Source of the DNA: Todiramphus chloris collaris
Lineage: Eukaryota > Chordata > Aves > Coraciiformes > Alcedinidae
Assembly: GCA_025345505.1 (NCBI GenBank)
Contig: JANVCC010000018.1
Coordinates: forward strand, 8,338,998 to 8,402,997
Reading direction: 5' to 3'
DNA length: 64,000 nucleotides
The position numbers and the translations under genes are program-made. Below the pieces are notes generated by a model. The model was not told where the DNA came from. It made no database searches and worked only from the letters and a program-made list of their open reading frames with translations. Of this stretch, positions 1 through 12,288 are shown piece by piece; the first letter of the stretch is position 1, and every line of letters begins with the position of its first letter.

Positions 1-1965
1 TCAGTAGGAAAACACCCTCACAGGTTAAACAGGAATAGACTTCATAGACAAGGACAAAGTTTAATATCCAGTGCACACCTGAATATTTTTTGGAATGAGG
101 TGGGTAAACCAGTAATTTTCCACAGAATTGTTTCTATGCTTTGCTTTACCTCTTTTTCTACTCGTAATAGTGTGATTAGATCATCTACTTGCTTTGTTGG
201 TAACGGACTTTCAGGTCCCTTCTCTGCATATAAAAGGATAAGAAAAATCATACTTGTACTTGTCAGAGGGACTAACAGGCTTATACAGCACATCTATTTT
301 AATCCTTTCATTTGTGCCTGCTCCATTTTGTGCGCTAATCATGAGGAAGAGAGTCATTTAAAAATGTGAATCTTCATTTTATTCCTTCTGTATGAACATC
401 TAGTACTTCAGTATTTTCTCTGGCCATAAGGTCCATAATGGAACTGGTCTGACAGTACCTTGTTTTCTGTGGATGAACTCTGCCTCTACTTTGAACCCTG
501 GGGGAGATGCATATTTTTTCTAACTAGAAGACCACAAGGACTCATGGCACTGAGGAAATACCTGCTTTAAAACTGAGAAAAAAAAAAAAAAGATAAAAGA
601 ATGGAAACTTTGATATTATATGGCTTGCAAACCATAACCTAATGAATGAGGTGTGGTACATAGTTTTTACGGAATTGAACAATTAAGAATACTTTATCTC
701 CATGTCAGGCTAGTTCACTGTCAGCAGTTCAGGCTTCATACTCACACATGCTTCTAAAAAACAGGCTATAATCTTCCATGATTTTCTGTGTGCCTGTCCT
801 CATTTTTCAGGATGCTGAACATCATTTCTTCAAATGACTATTTGCTTACTCCTCAGCTCTGGAAACAACACCTGCTGTCTTTAGCTGGGCTATCAAACAA
901 AGAATCAACATGGAAGCAGTGGTCACATTGTTGGCTTTGATTTCTCTACGTCCTCAGGTTACACTTTTGCCAAAAGACAGCCCTGTAGATCAGAAAGCAA
1001 ACCATGTGCAGAGACTTCAGTAATGCTTGCAGTGCATTTGATAAATATTAGTATAGGAAGAACAATAACAAGGCATTTAGTTATCCATTTTTTGTGAGAC
1101 ACAAGACATCCTTGTCTACCTCCATGGAACATACTGATGATGTCATCTATGGGGCGATAAGACCATGTCAGTTGTACTGTTGTCTGCCCTGATAGACCTT
1201 GAAGTTCTTTCCATCAGGTCTGGCTCTTTTTTTTTATCTAGCAAAATAGATGCTGTCAATCAAACATATCGTGGCAAACTCCTTCATACCATAATTTTAT
1301 TTGTTTAGTTTCTTTTTTAATGCCTTCACTATCTGTTAGGTTAACAAGTTTAAGCTGAGTTTCTTTACTTTGATCTTTCTTCTTTTTATCCCATGCACTT
1401 TGTTCCTTGACCCCTTCCTCAGTTAGGCTGAGCTCAGCTTGGCATATATCTGTGTAGTAAGGACTGCAGTGCATGGAGATGATCTTGAACTTGGTAACAG
1501 GGCTTCTGCTCTCAGGCAGAGCCAGAGAAGGGCAGAGCTCAGTGCAGCTTCACTGCCCTGTCATTCACCCAGCTTGTAAGGTGGGTTTTGCTCCTTCCTC
1601 TCAGCTTTGTTATTCTGACTGATGACAATATAAAATTGCCCTTCCTTCTATTTTACCATTAAAACCTGAAATTGATATGGTATTGCAGCAAGACACTACA
1701 AAATTATTATCTGTCAGTTTTACTGATGCAGAAATAATTGATGCTCTGCATTCTTTTAATGTCTGTAATTGCAGAAATGCATTGTATGAAAATAAATGCA
1801 AAATCAAAAAATGTTCTTGGCGACATTGCACGCTTTCTTGGAGGTATTCCATGAAAGCAGCCACTGCTCTGTCCAAGAAACAATTGTTCTGAGCCTGTGC
1901 CTCTCTTCAGGGTTTCACATGAATTCCCAGTCAACATATGGCACATATTTCACATGCAGTAAAAG
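1..1965. other. Gene-free 5' flank, first part
   Basis: Only short unsupported open frames with no recognisable protein. No mobile element identified. Confidence 0.6.
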
Positions 1966-2149
1966 CATAGAATCATAGAATGGCTGGAAGGGACCTTCGA
2001 AGGACATCTAGTGCAGCCCCCCTGCAGTGAGCAGGGATACCCTCAACTAGACCAGGCTGCTCAGAGCCTTGTCCAACCTCACCTTGAATATCTCCAGGGA
2101 TGGGGCCTCAACCACCTCCCTGGGTAGCCTATTTCACTATTCTACCAGT
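1966..2149 (-). mobile_element. CR1 LINE 3' fragment
   Basis: Begins CATAGAATCATAGAATGG (reverse complement of the CR1 tail), followed by the AAGGGACCTTCGAAGGACAT and GGATGGGGCCTCAACCACCT segments of the CR1 3' UTR, read on the minus strand. Confidence 0.93.
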
Positions 2150-3066
2150 ATGTCAGGAATTATTACCTTTAAGCAATTTCAGATATTTGAGGAAATTTCA
2201 CCATTGTGGGTATGAACTCTGAGAATTAATTTACATTGCAGTTTTGCAAATACATTAGTGAACACAAAGCATCCCACTAGTACCTTTAAAAATCCACCAC
2301 AGAAAAAGAATGAAAGGTACAACTGAGTGTTAGTAAGTTATTAGTCTAAGAAGGGTGAACATTTTTAAAAAGTTAAGCTCCAAGTCTGTATTTAATATTG
2401 GAAAATAGCAGCCTGATTTCCATTGCAACTAACTTTTTAATCAAACTTTTTTAAAATTTAAAGGAGGCCACTGGATTCTGACAAAATCTCCGTGGTGTTT
2501 TAATTGGTTAAATATGCACTTGTATGTAGCAGTCAGCAGCCTCATTTTAATTATATCAGTTTTTCATAATCTTAGCTCAGATCTTTTCCATCATTAACTT
2601 TTATGATTCTGTGTATATCAAACACCAATAAATATGTAACTTAAGAACGTCTCTTTTAACTATGTTGATGACCATGAGTTCTTCATAGTTGAATTTATCC
2701 CTGTGCTACTGAAACACAATATAGATGTTATCCACCCACATCACTTGGAAACCATTCCTTGGCTGATACAACTATCTAACTGTAAACCAATGGAAATAAA
2801 TCTTTAAAATATTCATAAGAATTATCATGGATAATGACAGCATAATAGATTAATAGAATCGTCCTACAAATATGAGAATAGTTGCTGCTTTCTACCAGTC
2901 AAGTGTCAACATTCATTTACAACGTTAAGTGCTTTATGAAATTCTTTGCATGGCTATCACATAGCCTGAATTATAACAGAAAGATAAATTAAAGTTCAAA
3001 GAGAGTTTGATGAGTTCCGCTGTCATTCAGCGGTTCATTGAAATGCCTCCTATTCCACATAATACT
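2150..3066. other. Gene-free AT-rich stretch
   Basis: No coding or repeat signal that I can support. Confidence 0.6.
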
Positions 3067-3216
3067 CTTTCTTTTTTCTTTTCTTTTCTCTTTTCTCTTT
3101 TCTTTTTTTTTCTTTTCTTTTCTTTTCTTTTCTTTTCTTTTCTTTTCTTTTCTTTTCTTTTCTTTTCTTTTCGCTTTTCTTTTCTTTTCGCTTTTCTTTT
3201 CTTTTTTATTTTCTTT
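3067..3216 (+). repeat. (TTTTC)n microsatellite
   Basis: About 150 bp of almost pure TTTTC pentamers, interrupted by TTTTCGC at about 3170 and 3187. Polypyrimidine on the + strand, polypurine on the other. It generates spurious open frames rich in Phe/Ser or Lys/Glu. Confidence 0.97.
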
Positions 3217-3780
3217 TTTTGGACACAGGATGGTACAAATTATCAAGCATATTCTAATAAACAGCAAGCTAAAAAGCTGTTTTTCTTAATAAAAAAACCC
3301 ACTGTAGGAAAAAAAAAAATTACAATCATTTTGGTAGAAAAGCCAGTGAAGGGCAAAATGGAACTTGACAAGATGTGACTGCCAACAGAGGTGGCTAACC
3401 CTCCTACTAAAGCAAGTTGTGATGATCTGTGGGTGGCTTCTTACAGTGTTGAAGTCTACATCTGTGCAAATGACTCTCCTTAAATCCTGCCCACCACTTA
3501 CTCCAGACTTTAATACATTGTTGAGAGGAAATTATTTTAAACATCATTCCTCTCCATTGATTAATATTATGGTGAGTTTAATAAAAATGATTGTTTATAT
3601 AGGCAGAGTTCTTGGGAGCAGGATGAGTAACATGGGTTTAGTTTAGCAGAAAAGCTTTGTCATGCTAAACTAGATACCTGCTTGAAAACTGATGTTTTCT
3701 ACCGGTGCCAGTCAGTATGGAAAACCAGGTCTATTTTAATATTCTTTTGCATTATAAAAGCATGGATTTTTGTTATGATT
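3217..3780. other. Gene-free stretch
   Basis: No feature recognised between the microsatellite and the next CR1. Confidence 0.6.
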
Positions 3781-4999
3781 AAGGGGCTGGAACACCTGCC
3801 TTACAAGGAAAGGCTGAGAGACCTGGGGCTTTTTAATCTGGAGAGGAGAAGACTGAGAGGGGATCTAAATAATGTCTAAGGGCTGGGCATCAAGAAGGCA
3901 GGGATAACCTCTTTTCACTCATGCTTTGTGATAGGATGAGGGGCAATGGATTCGAGCTCAAGTACAGGGAAGTTTCACCTCAACATGAGGAATGACTTCT
4001 TTACTGTAAGAGTTGAAGAACATTGGAATAGAGGCTGTGGAGTCTCCTCCTCTGGAGACTTTCAAGACCTGTGTTGTCCTGGTTTGAGTGAAAACAGAAC
4101 TAATTCTGTTCAGTAATTTTACTTTTCAGTTCAGTTCTTCTAATTAACTGCACTTTCTGAAGTTAGCAGCCTGTTTTCACAGTGTCTGCTTCCAGCAGTG
4201 ATAACACCCCATGTTTAGAGCTACTACCAAGGATTGGTGTGCAGACCAAGGCCACTGCTGGGTCTTGTGTACCACATTAGGGGGTGCAGAAAGTGAAAGG
4301 CTGAACCTGCAGGAAGGAGCGGACAGGACGGGTGACTCTAAACTGACCAACGAGGTATTCCAGCCCATATACGCCATATTTGGTCTAGAGCTGAGGGATC
4401 TGAAGGGTCTCTGGGCTCTTCTCTCCCCTCTTGGCCTGCTTTGCCAGCTTTTGCTTGGCTTGGCTCGGGTCCTCTTTCGGTTCCTTCCTCGGAGCACCCA
4501 AGGAGGACTCTGTCCGTTCTGCCTTCGATCCGATCTGTGTGTTCCTGACCCCGGTACCAGAATCCAGCTCCTGAACACAGCTCCCGTCTGCTGCGGGGCC
4601 CAGTCTGGGACTGCCCCAGTGCCTCCACAGCATCAGTGGTGACGGTGATGTAATTACCATCAGGGGGGTTGGGTTTGATACTGGTTTTGTATATATTTGT
4701 ATATATTCCATTTTTTTAATAATTATTAATTTCATTTTCATTAATTTTTTTCTAGTTTCCTTTTCTAATCTCTCAGTCTCTCTCCCTTATTCCCTTTCTC
4801 TTTCCCCTCTGGGGAGGGAGGGGGGTTAACAGAGAGCGTCTGTTATAGATCTAAGGGGCTGCCCTGACCCTAAATCGTGACACCTGTTTGGATGCATTTC
4901 TGCATGATCTGCTCTAGTTTTGTCCTCCTCTAGCAGGGGTGTTGGACTCAATGATCTTTGGAGGTCCCTTCCAACCCCTAACATTCTGTGATTCTGTGT
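3781..4999 (+). mobile_element. CR1 LINE 3' fragment split by an LTR insertion
   Basis: The first piece (3781-4071) reads [20 protein letters not shown], a CR1 ORF2 C-terminal segment, then 3' UTR. The second (4883-4999) continues the same 3' UTR to TCTGTGATTCTGTG. The two pieces join smoothly once 4072-4882 is removed. Confidence 0.93.
4072..4882 (+). mobile_element. Solo LTR of an endogenous retrovirus-like element, inserted in CR1
   Basis: 811 bp beginning TGTTGTCCTGG and ending ATCGTGACA (TGT...ACA termini). Flanked by the direct repeat CCTG (4068-4071 and 4883-4886), or ACCTG if the last A is shared. TGTCCTGGTTT-type starts and CGTGACA-type ends are common in bird LTRs. An internal AT-rich TATATATTTGTATATATT region (about 4690) could be the LTR core promoter. 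No gag, pol or env is present. Orientation is a guess from that promoter-like segment. Confidence 0.8.
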
Positions 5000-7600
5000 T
5001 GGAGGTGAAATGAGGCCAATTTCTTTAGTAAAGGCAAAATTTGAGTGAAGATTTTAAGGGAAAGAATCTCTCCAAGAATGTATATCCACTCGCAGAGCAG
5101 TTATTGTGGCAGAACTCCCAGATTTAGTACTATGATTGCATGTATCAGTAGTCCTATGTACATCATTAAATGCAGAGATTATGGAATCTATATGCAAAGT
5201 CATACCCTTAGACACCTAGTTTCCATTGATAAACTGTTCTTGGTGCCTTTGAAAATCTTGCTTTTTCTCTTCATCTGTTTATGCATCCCCTGACATAATC
5301 ATGCATCTAATAAGAAAACATAAGAAGTGCAATACTGAGACTGCTCAAGTATTTCAGTGTCATAACAGTTTAATAATCTGTGGTTTTCTACATAGTTGTC
5401 AGCTATGAACACTAGATACAGTTCTTCCTTTAGAAACAACATTCCTGAAATCTTTGGTGTAGTTTTGAAGCAGGACTTTTTGTCTTTTTGTTTTTTAAAA
5501 ACCTATCAGTGTTTGAGGAAAAATACCATTTGATGTTGCAATGAGGGGCTTCACCTTTCAGGGTAATGTTTAACCTTAGGTGTAAATGTACACAAACATA
5601 AAAGTTTTTCTGTAAGAACTCTGTAGATTTAGTCTACTGATCTTGTCAAAGAAGTAACCACTGTATATTTTCATTGTTCTCTTAATTCTTTTCTGCTTAG
5701 CAAAGTCATGCAGATTTTCTGAAGTGTAAAACTGGAAAGAATGATTGAAATCCGTAGGACCAGAGTCCTGCCTGCTATCACAAGAAACTGATTTTTTATG
5801 CTGGTCATAAATGTATTAAACTAGGCTTTGAAGCTGTTTAGTTTTGGTCCCTTAGATACCACCATTCCTCTACAAAGGCTCACAGATTGATGCCTAATTT
5901 CCTATTTTCAGCCTTGATGAACCTTTGAATGCTTTAGTTTGGGACTGTAACAGCATTATCCTTAAGCTTGTAAGGCTTTTCTCTCTTCCTGTGGATTTGC
6001 AGGGATCGGCCATAGCTTGCTCAAACTTTTTTAGAGTAGAAGTGTCAGTCTGCTTTGTCCTGTCTTGAAAATACACTTTTTGTTTTTGTATTGATAGTAT
6101 TTCATATTTGAATAGTCCTTCCGCTTACATCTAGTTTTAATTCATATTTGCTGAATATGAGTAACAAGAAGTTCTTAGAATGAACTCCTGGTAGTACCAG
6201 GGAAAAATAATCAGTAATTACTGTTATATTCTAATGAGTAATAGGTAATACATTCCTATCATTAGTACAAATAGTTTCACTGACAAAGCCTAAGATGGCA
6301 GCTGCTTTCCACTTACGTCAAAACTCACAGTTATCCTGCTCATAAAAAGTATACATAAAACCTTCTCTTCCTCTCTTTTTTTCCAATATACAAATTCCTT
6401 GCTTAAAGCAGAAATTCCTCCTATCTGTTCTTAGATGAATGACCTTTCCCTTTTTACTTCTGAAATTCATGCTATTCCCAATTTCTTTCTCTTGTTTAAG
6501 ATGAAAATTCCAAAGAGGTATTGCAGTAAGGAAGTTACATTCTTCTTCCACATACTTAAGATCATGTTCTTCATTTGATTTTTTCCCTGAGAATAGTTCT
6601 CTTCATAAATGCCTGTTGGTGGCTGAACATTTCTCAGTTTCCTCGGAATACTAATCAATGATCTACTTATTTTCCTTCACTTGTCAAATCATTATCCTCC
6701 TCCTTTGGAAGAAAAAATCTCTGAAATGCCACTAGAAGAATCACTGGAAATAATACCACTTTCATGAATGTTTTCCCTAAACTGACAGAATATAGACCTC
6801 TTCCAGTATGAAACCAGCAGAATCATTGCTTTCCAGTGTATCTAGAAATGTATAATTTTTCAAGCTTACTCAAGATAATATCTCGTATCCTTACTTTTGG
6901 TAAACAGTGGATACTTTTTTTCACTGGATACACTATAATGACAAAATATAATGGCTTTGATGTCTTAAATATGTCTTGGTAAGATGCTTCCCAGGCTTTT
7001 AGACTTGACCTGTCCTGGAACTGAGAGGAATCCCAGCATTTTTCCTCCCTGGTTTTCTTCGATTCTAAGGTCATAGTGTTCCATTTAATCTTGCAGTTCT
7101 TTGTATATTATCTTCATGTCTCCTTGGACTCTACTCTCCCATGATACACCTACCCTAGTAAACTAAACAGAACTATGACAATTGGACCTTACTTTTTCTC
7201 ACAAATAAATAGCTCAGTCAACAACACATTTTTAGCCCAGCCCAACAAGCACTTTCCCAAATAATGCCCACGCACCACTTCAGATTTATGTCAAGTCAGG
7301 AACCATTCCCTATATACATATTGTATGTGAGCACCTTATCTAGTGATATGAGAGAATTTAACTTGCTGGACATGGACTGTACCATGACCCTAGCTTCAGA
7401 GCCAAAAAGTGGCCCTTGACCAATTTCATTTTTTAGTACAAACAAACCTGATTGTCCTCACCCTTTTCCCCTGGAACTAGTTTCATTTGCTTTCTTCTTT
7501 GCCAGATGTTTTCTATTTGTGTCTGTTTCTTATTCTTCACTATAGCAAATCTGTTTGTAAAATCAGTCTTTCTGTAGTAAGGGGTGTTCTAATTTCTTAA
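5000..7600. other. Gene-free AT-rich stretch
   Basis: 2.6 kb with only short unsupported open frames on both strands and no repeat that I recognise. Confidence 0.6.
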
Positions 7601-7851
7601 CAGGACAGGACAAGAGGTAACGGACACAAACTTGAACATGGGAAGTTCCATCTAAACATGAGGAGGAACTTCTTTACTTTGAGAGTGATGGAGCACTGGA
7701 ACAGATGCCCAGGGAGGTGGTGGAGTCTCTGTCTCTGGAGACATTCAAAATCTGCCTGGATGTGTTCATGTGCAGCCTTCTCTAGGTGAACTTTATCTCC
7801 AGAGATCCCTTGCAGCTCCTATCTTTCTGTGATTCTGATTCTGTGATTCTC
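7601..7851 (+). mobile_element. CR1 LINE 3' fragment
   Basis: Runs from GGACAAGAGGTAACGGACAC through ATGAGGAGGAACTTCTTTAC and CCCAGGGAGGTGGTGGAGTC to the tail TGTGATTCTGATTCTGTGAT. Confidence 0.95.
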
Positions 7852-8637
7852 TTAATGAAAATTACTACCTGCATGTCCAGGCATCTTTAGGTGTGTGAAT
7901 ATTTAAGCAGCCTATTCACTTCTCTGTTCCATTCCTATTTGAACACCACCTTTCCATTCCTCAGACTTTATTCCTTATATTCTCTTTTTTAAAATACATA
8001 GCTTCATTCTGGACTCCATCCAAAGATAATATACATTCTAGCTTTCTAAACGTACTCCATCCTAACCATCATCATCTTCTCTCTCTGGGCCCTAACTAAA
8101 GAAACAGGGAAAAATTCCCATCCAATGTAGCCTGTTTGTGGTCTGACTGCTGACCATTTGGTGTTTCAATCCAATCCTTCTTCTGGGCTGGGGTTGAGTT
8201 ATATGTCCATCAGCAGTGATTAAAGGCAGAAAGCTTCCAGCACAAACTCAGCTAAGAGCTGACAAGGAAATGTTAAGCCCATGTGTAAATTCATTTCAGA
8301 ATAATTTTTTACAAAAATGTAAGGTCATGGGAAAATTTCAAATACTTTCCCAACATAAATCTCAGTTTCCCAACATAAATCTCAGATAACTGAAATTCAA
8401 CATTAGACTTTATATTAGTCCCATGAAACTGAATAATACACATGCTAACATCTGAATTTCTAAGCATAACTGCTATTTCAAAGAATTTGATAAATTTTAG
8501 ATTCTCAGCTTTACCCATTTCAGACTTCACTATGGAACACCAAGGAACCTGATTCTACACTTTACATTCTTCCTTAATCTAGATTCTACACTCTTACTTG
8601 AGTGCCTCGGGAATTATTTCAGGAAAACAAATGTCTG
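7852..8637. other. Gene-free stretch
   Basis: Contains a 20-bp tandem duplication (8346-8385); otherwise nothing recognised. Confidence 0.6.
8346..8385. repeat. 20-bp tandem duplication (two copies)
   Basis: TTTCCCAACATAAATCTCAG occurs twice back to back without a mismatch. Confidence 0.97.
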
Positions 8638-8816
8638 TCACAGAATCATAGAATCATTAAGGTTAGAAAAGATGTCTAGAATCATCAAGCCCAACTGTCA
8701 ACCCATTATCATGACCACTAAACCATGTTCTGAAGTGCCATCTCTACAGGTTTTTTGAACACCCCCAGAGATGGTGACTCCTCCACTTCCCTGCGTAGCC
8801 TGTTCCAAATGTAAGT
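8638..8816 (-). mobile_element. CR1 LINE 3' fragment
   Basis: Starts TCACAGAATCATAGAATC and shows the AAACCATG and GGTGACTCCTCCACTTCCCT segments of CR1 on the minus strand. Confidence 0.93.
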
Positions 8817-9157
8817 CTGTTGAGAGAAAATATTATGTGAGAACTTACTTATTTTCTAGCCCACTAGGATCATGCCTCTTGAATTAGTACCTGGACTAAA
8901 AGATGGATTTTTATAGAATGTGAAGTAGACATACATAAACAGCTACACTCTTTCCCCAGCAATGTCAGGTGATTCACAGAGAAATACTAGGAGGAGAAAT
9001 TATAGAATTGCCTTCCTCTGAAGGAAAGTTCTTAACTCACATGACTAAGCATGAAAATTTTTATCTTTTAAAAACCATGTTGTCTGTGATGTAGCTATCT
9101 GAAGGTAATCTAAATGTCTAAGTTTCCATGGAAAGTTTCCATGCACATCCACCACCC

Positions 9158-9362
9158 CTAAATCCTTCTTGTCAGGGCTACTCTCAAGTCTTTAATTCCC
9201 CAGCCTGTATTGATAGGGGGAATTGCCCTGACCCACATGCAGGACTTTACTCTTGGCCTTCTTGAACCTCTTGAGGTTCACATGGGCCCACTTCTCAAGC
9301 TTGTCCAGGTCTGTCTAGATGGCATCCCATTCCTCTGGCATGTCAGCCATACCACACAGCTT
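9158..9362 (-). mobile_element. CR1 LINE internal (ORF2) fragment
   Basis: The + strand segments ATTGCCCTGACCCACATGCA, CTTGGCCTTCTTGAACCTCT and AGCTTGTCCAGGTCTGTCTA are the reverse complement of the CR1 ORF2 region just after the FADD motif. There is no 3' tail, so this is an internal remnant. Confidence 0.88.
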
Positions 9363-12170
9363 TCTACATTCTTGTATCTGCCTGTTTCAGTGTCTTTTGT
9401 TTGTATTTAAATCACCAGCTCAGTCAAGGAAAGAAGTATTCTTTTTTGTCTTTGTAAAACATGATTGTGATAAGGTCCTGGTTCAGCTAGAATAGGACGT
9501 CCAGCAGGTGAGCTAAACCAAGAGTTACATACATGAATAGACTTAAAGCAGAGGTCTCCTGTGGATCATGTTTGGATTTATTTAATTTAGCTTTTACATT
9601 CAGATTTATTGCCAACTTTCAAATTCACTGAAAGTAAGATTAAATAGACTAGGGCATCTAGTATAATTTGTTTTACTCAGTGGATTATCTTCTCTGACCT
9701 TCAGTCGCTAACCAAGGAGGGTGCAAATCTCCTGTAAGGTCCACTTCTTATCTCCAGCCACCGTAGTGATGTCCTTTATACCCAAAGAATTGAAAATAAA
9801 ATTGAATGGTGATGTTTCAGGAACTGATTCCGCACACAAGCGCCTCCCGAATGTCTTCCAGTACAGGAAAAGGAGACTCTCAGTGCTTTTAATCTTTCTC
9901 TATATTTGTAATTGGTTTGTGTGCCTTTATTTTATCTCTTCTTATCTCCTCTTCAAAGCAAACAGTTACAGTCTCTTCAGTCTCTCTCAGACATGAATAT
10001 TTTCCATGTCTCTGACCTGACTATCTCTGATCCTTCTTTGTTTCCTTTATATATTCTTTGAACTGGAACCACAAGAACTGAATAATAGATCTGTTTCTTC
10101 TATTATTACTATTTTTACTGTAGAGAACATACCATTGTTTGCATTACTATAATACTGTTTTACTACTTTGACACTGGTCTCCATTCTCTTCCTCCATCAG
10201 GTTACTGCTTTTCTTTTTTGCCCACATCTCCACATTGACTACAATTCTCAATTGTACATAACTACGCGCACATTCTCTGCCCACCAAATCCTTACCCTTA
10301 CAGTGGAGTACATCTTATCTAAACTTGCCATCCAAACATTGTAGGCTTGAAGTCTACACTAGAGCAGTTTACAGTGCGCAAGCATTTCGCCATGAAATGA
10401 GAAGTAGGCAGAGGGCTATTTCAGGAAGCCACACAGTAAAGCACTCTGAGTTTATGCATCGTTTAATGCAGCAGAAGTGTCTGTTTTAAAGAGCTGAAGT
10501 GGTGTGCGATGAGAATCTCCTAGGTTGTTCTTTCAGAGGAATTCTGGATAGGATAGTGGATTGCAAGGGCCTAGTGAACAGGAAGATGAAGATTTCTGCA
10601 GTCTAACACCAAAGCAAGACTTAGCAAAATGTTAATTATGAGGAAGAAGTAAAGGTAACATGGGGATAGTTATATATAGTGGTGTATAGGTGATGTGCTG
10701 AAACAGAAAATAGGCAAAAGAAATAAAAGAATAACACTAGAATATAAAATTCTTTAAGTGCAATTGTAGCAATGAAAACTCAAACTGAGATACCAGATAC
10801 AGGGGTAAAGATGGTGAAAGGTGAAGTGATAGGAAAGCAATGGTGAAGCAGTCAGCAGAGAAGTAGCTGCCTGTCCTTTTTCATTAAACAGTCGTAACTG
10901 GCATGTTGATATGTTGGGTTTCTAGAAAAAAAAAGTATAATTCAGAAATCTTCATCCTTGCCATCTAAATAAATATTTAGATGTTTTATTTAACTTGATT
11001 AAGCATGTTTTCAAAGAACTTAAAAAAAATTAACTTCTGGAAGTTTTCCTTCTGTTACTAAATAACATCTGAACAAGAAGCTGGTTTGGTTTTTGTTTTC
11101 CTGTGCCCCAGCTGCTATTGAAAGATGAACTTTAGCCTATTTTTTAAGTTTATAGCTTATCTTAGTATTAAATGAGGTTTGGCTTCATTTGAATGATCAG
11201 CATGACAAATCACTACATTCTTGATAGCAGAGACAATTGGACAGGCATACACAAACATGAAACAAAATGCTCCATCCTCACTGAACATTTTATGTAAAGG
11301 AGTTTTACCTTACATGGCAACTGTTTCCAATCCCTTAATATCTAGAGAGACACATTTTCAAACATGTCATAGACTGATTTCCAAACCTTCAGACCAAAAA
11401 ACAGAAGCTGTATACAAAAGGATTTCAGTGACCAATGTGAGAATCTAACCTCATAATTTGATACTTAAAATTAGAATCATGCTACAATGTCACTCCAGCA
11501 CCTGAGACATCATCAAATGTGTAGGTGATGCCAGTAAGGAGTAGCATGCTTCTTTTCCAACACCATTCTTTATGACTATATTGTGGAGTTAACAAAAATA
11601 ACATGATTTTTACTAATATAAGTGTACTAATATTGGAAGTAAATTTTAATGAAAACTTCAGATTTGGAAAGCCCTTGATTTTGGCATAAGTCCATATTAA
11701 TCAATGCATGGAAGTGTGTATCTACAGACAAGTGAGGAAATAACCATTCCACAGAAAAGGTGTTCACAGTAGAACTCCTATTTACTATGTGAAATAATAG
11801 GGATAAGTTAGTGTTCTGAATAAATATACTTCTCTCATGCTGATTTATATTCTCTCAAGGTCATATTCCATCAAAACTGAATTTCACTTGCAAATATATA
11901 GCTCTTACTAATGTGGATTTTAGGAGACATGTTTCCTTCTTCAGGAATACAATGACAACAACAAAAGTCTCACCCTAGTTAGAAGGTCACTTTTTTCTCT
12001 TTTATCCAAACTGACAACTTCCATATACCCAGTACAAGCTCTTGAACTCATTCTGTTGAGAACAAGGAATTACTTTTTTATTATAGCCACATGTGGGGGT
12101 GAATGTAGGTATACATACCTCACTGACCCACCACAGACCCTCAACAGAAAGTATAGATGACAAAAATAGC
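9363..12170. other. Gene-free AT-rich stretch
   Basis: 2.8 kb without a recognisable gene or repeat; the open frames are short and unsupported. Confidence 0.6.
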
Positions 12171-12288
12171 CTTCCCCCTTTCCTCTGTCCCTCCTTCCTC
12201 CCCTCCTCCTTTCCCTCCTTCCTTGTTTGCTTCCTCCCTCCCTTTCTCCCTACCTCTTTTTTTTTTTTCCTTCCTTCCCTCCCTTTTG
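12171..12288. repeat. CT-rich (CCTTCCTCCC-type) low-complexity tract
   Basis: About 118 bp of C and T only, apart from a few G and A, made of TTCC and CTCC units with a central T run. Confidence 0.95.

Noticed and set aside
1256-1474. Minus-strand 72-residue frame (contains KLVNLTDSEGIKKETK, IKLWYEGVC)
   Set aside because: It looks faintly like a charged protein linker or a retroviral gag piece, but I see no firm motif, splice context or continuation.
2989-3378. Open frames rich in Phe/Ser or Lys/Glu on both strands
   Set aside because: They are translations of the TTTTC microsatellite.
4211-4642. 143-residue open frame on the + strand, and overlapping minus-strand frames
   Set aside because: It lies wholly inside the GC-rich middle of the solo LTR and resembles no retroviral or host protein I know.
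9465-9500. Possible second LTR start (GGTCCTGGTTCAGCTAGAAT)
   Set aside because: Only about 20 bases resemble avian LTR ends; no matching terminus or target duplication found.
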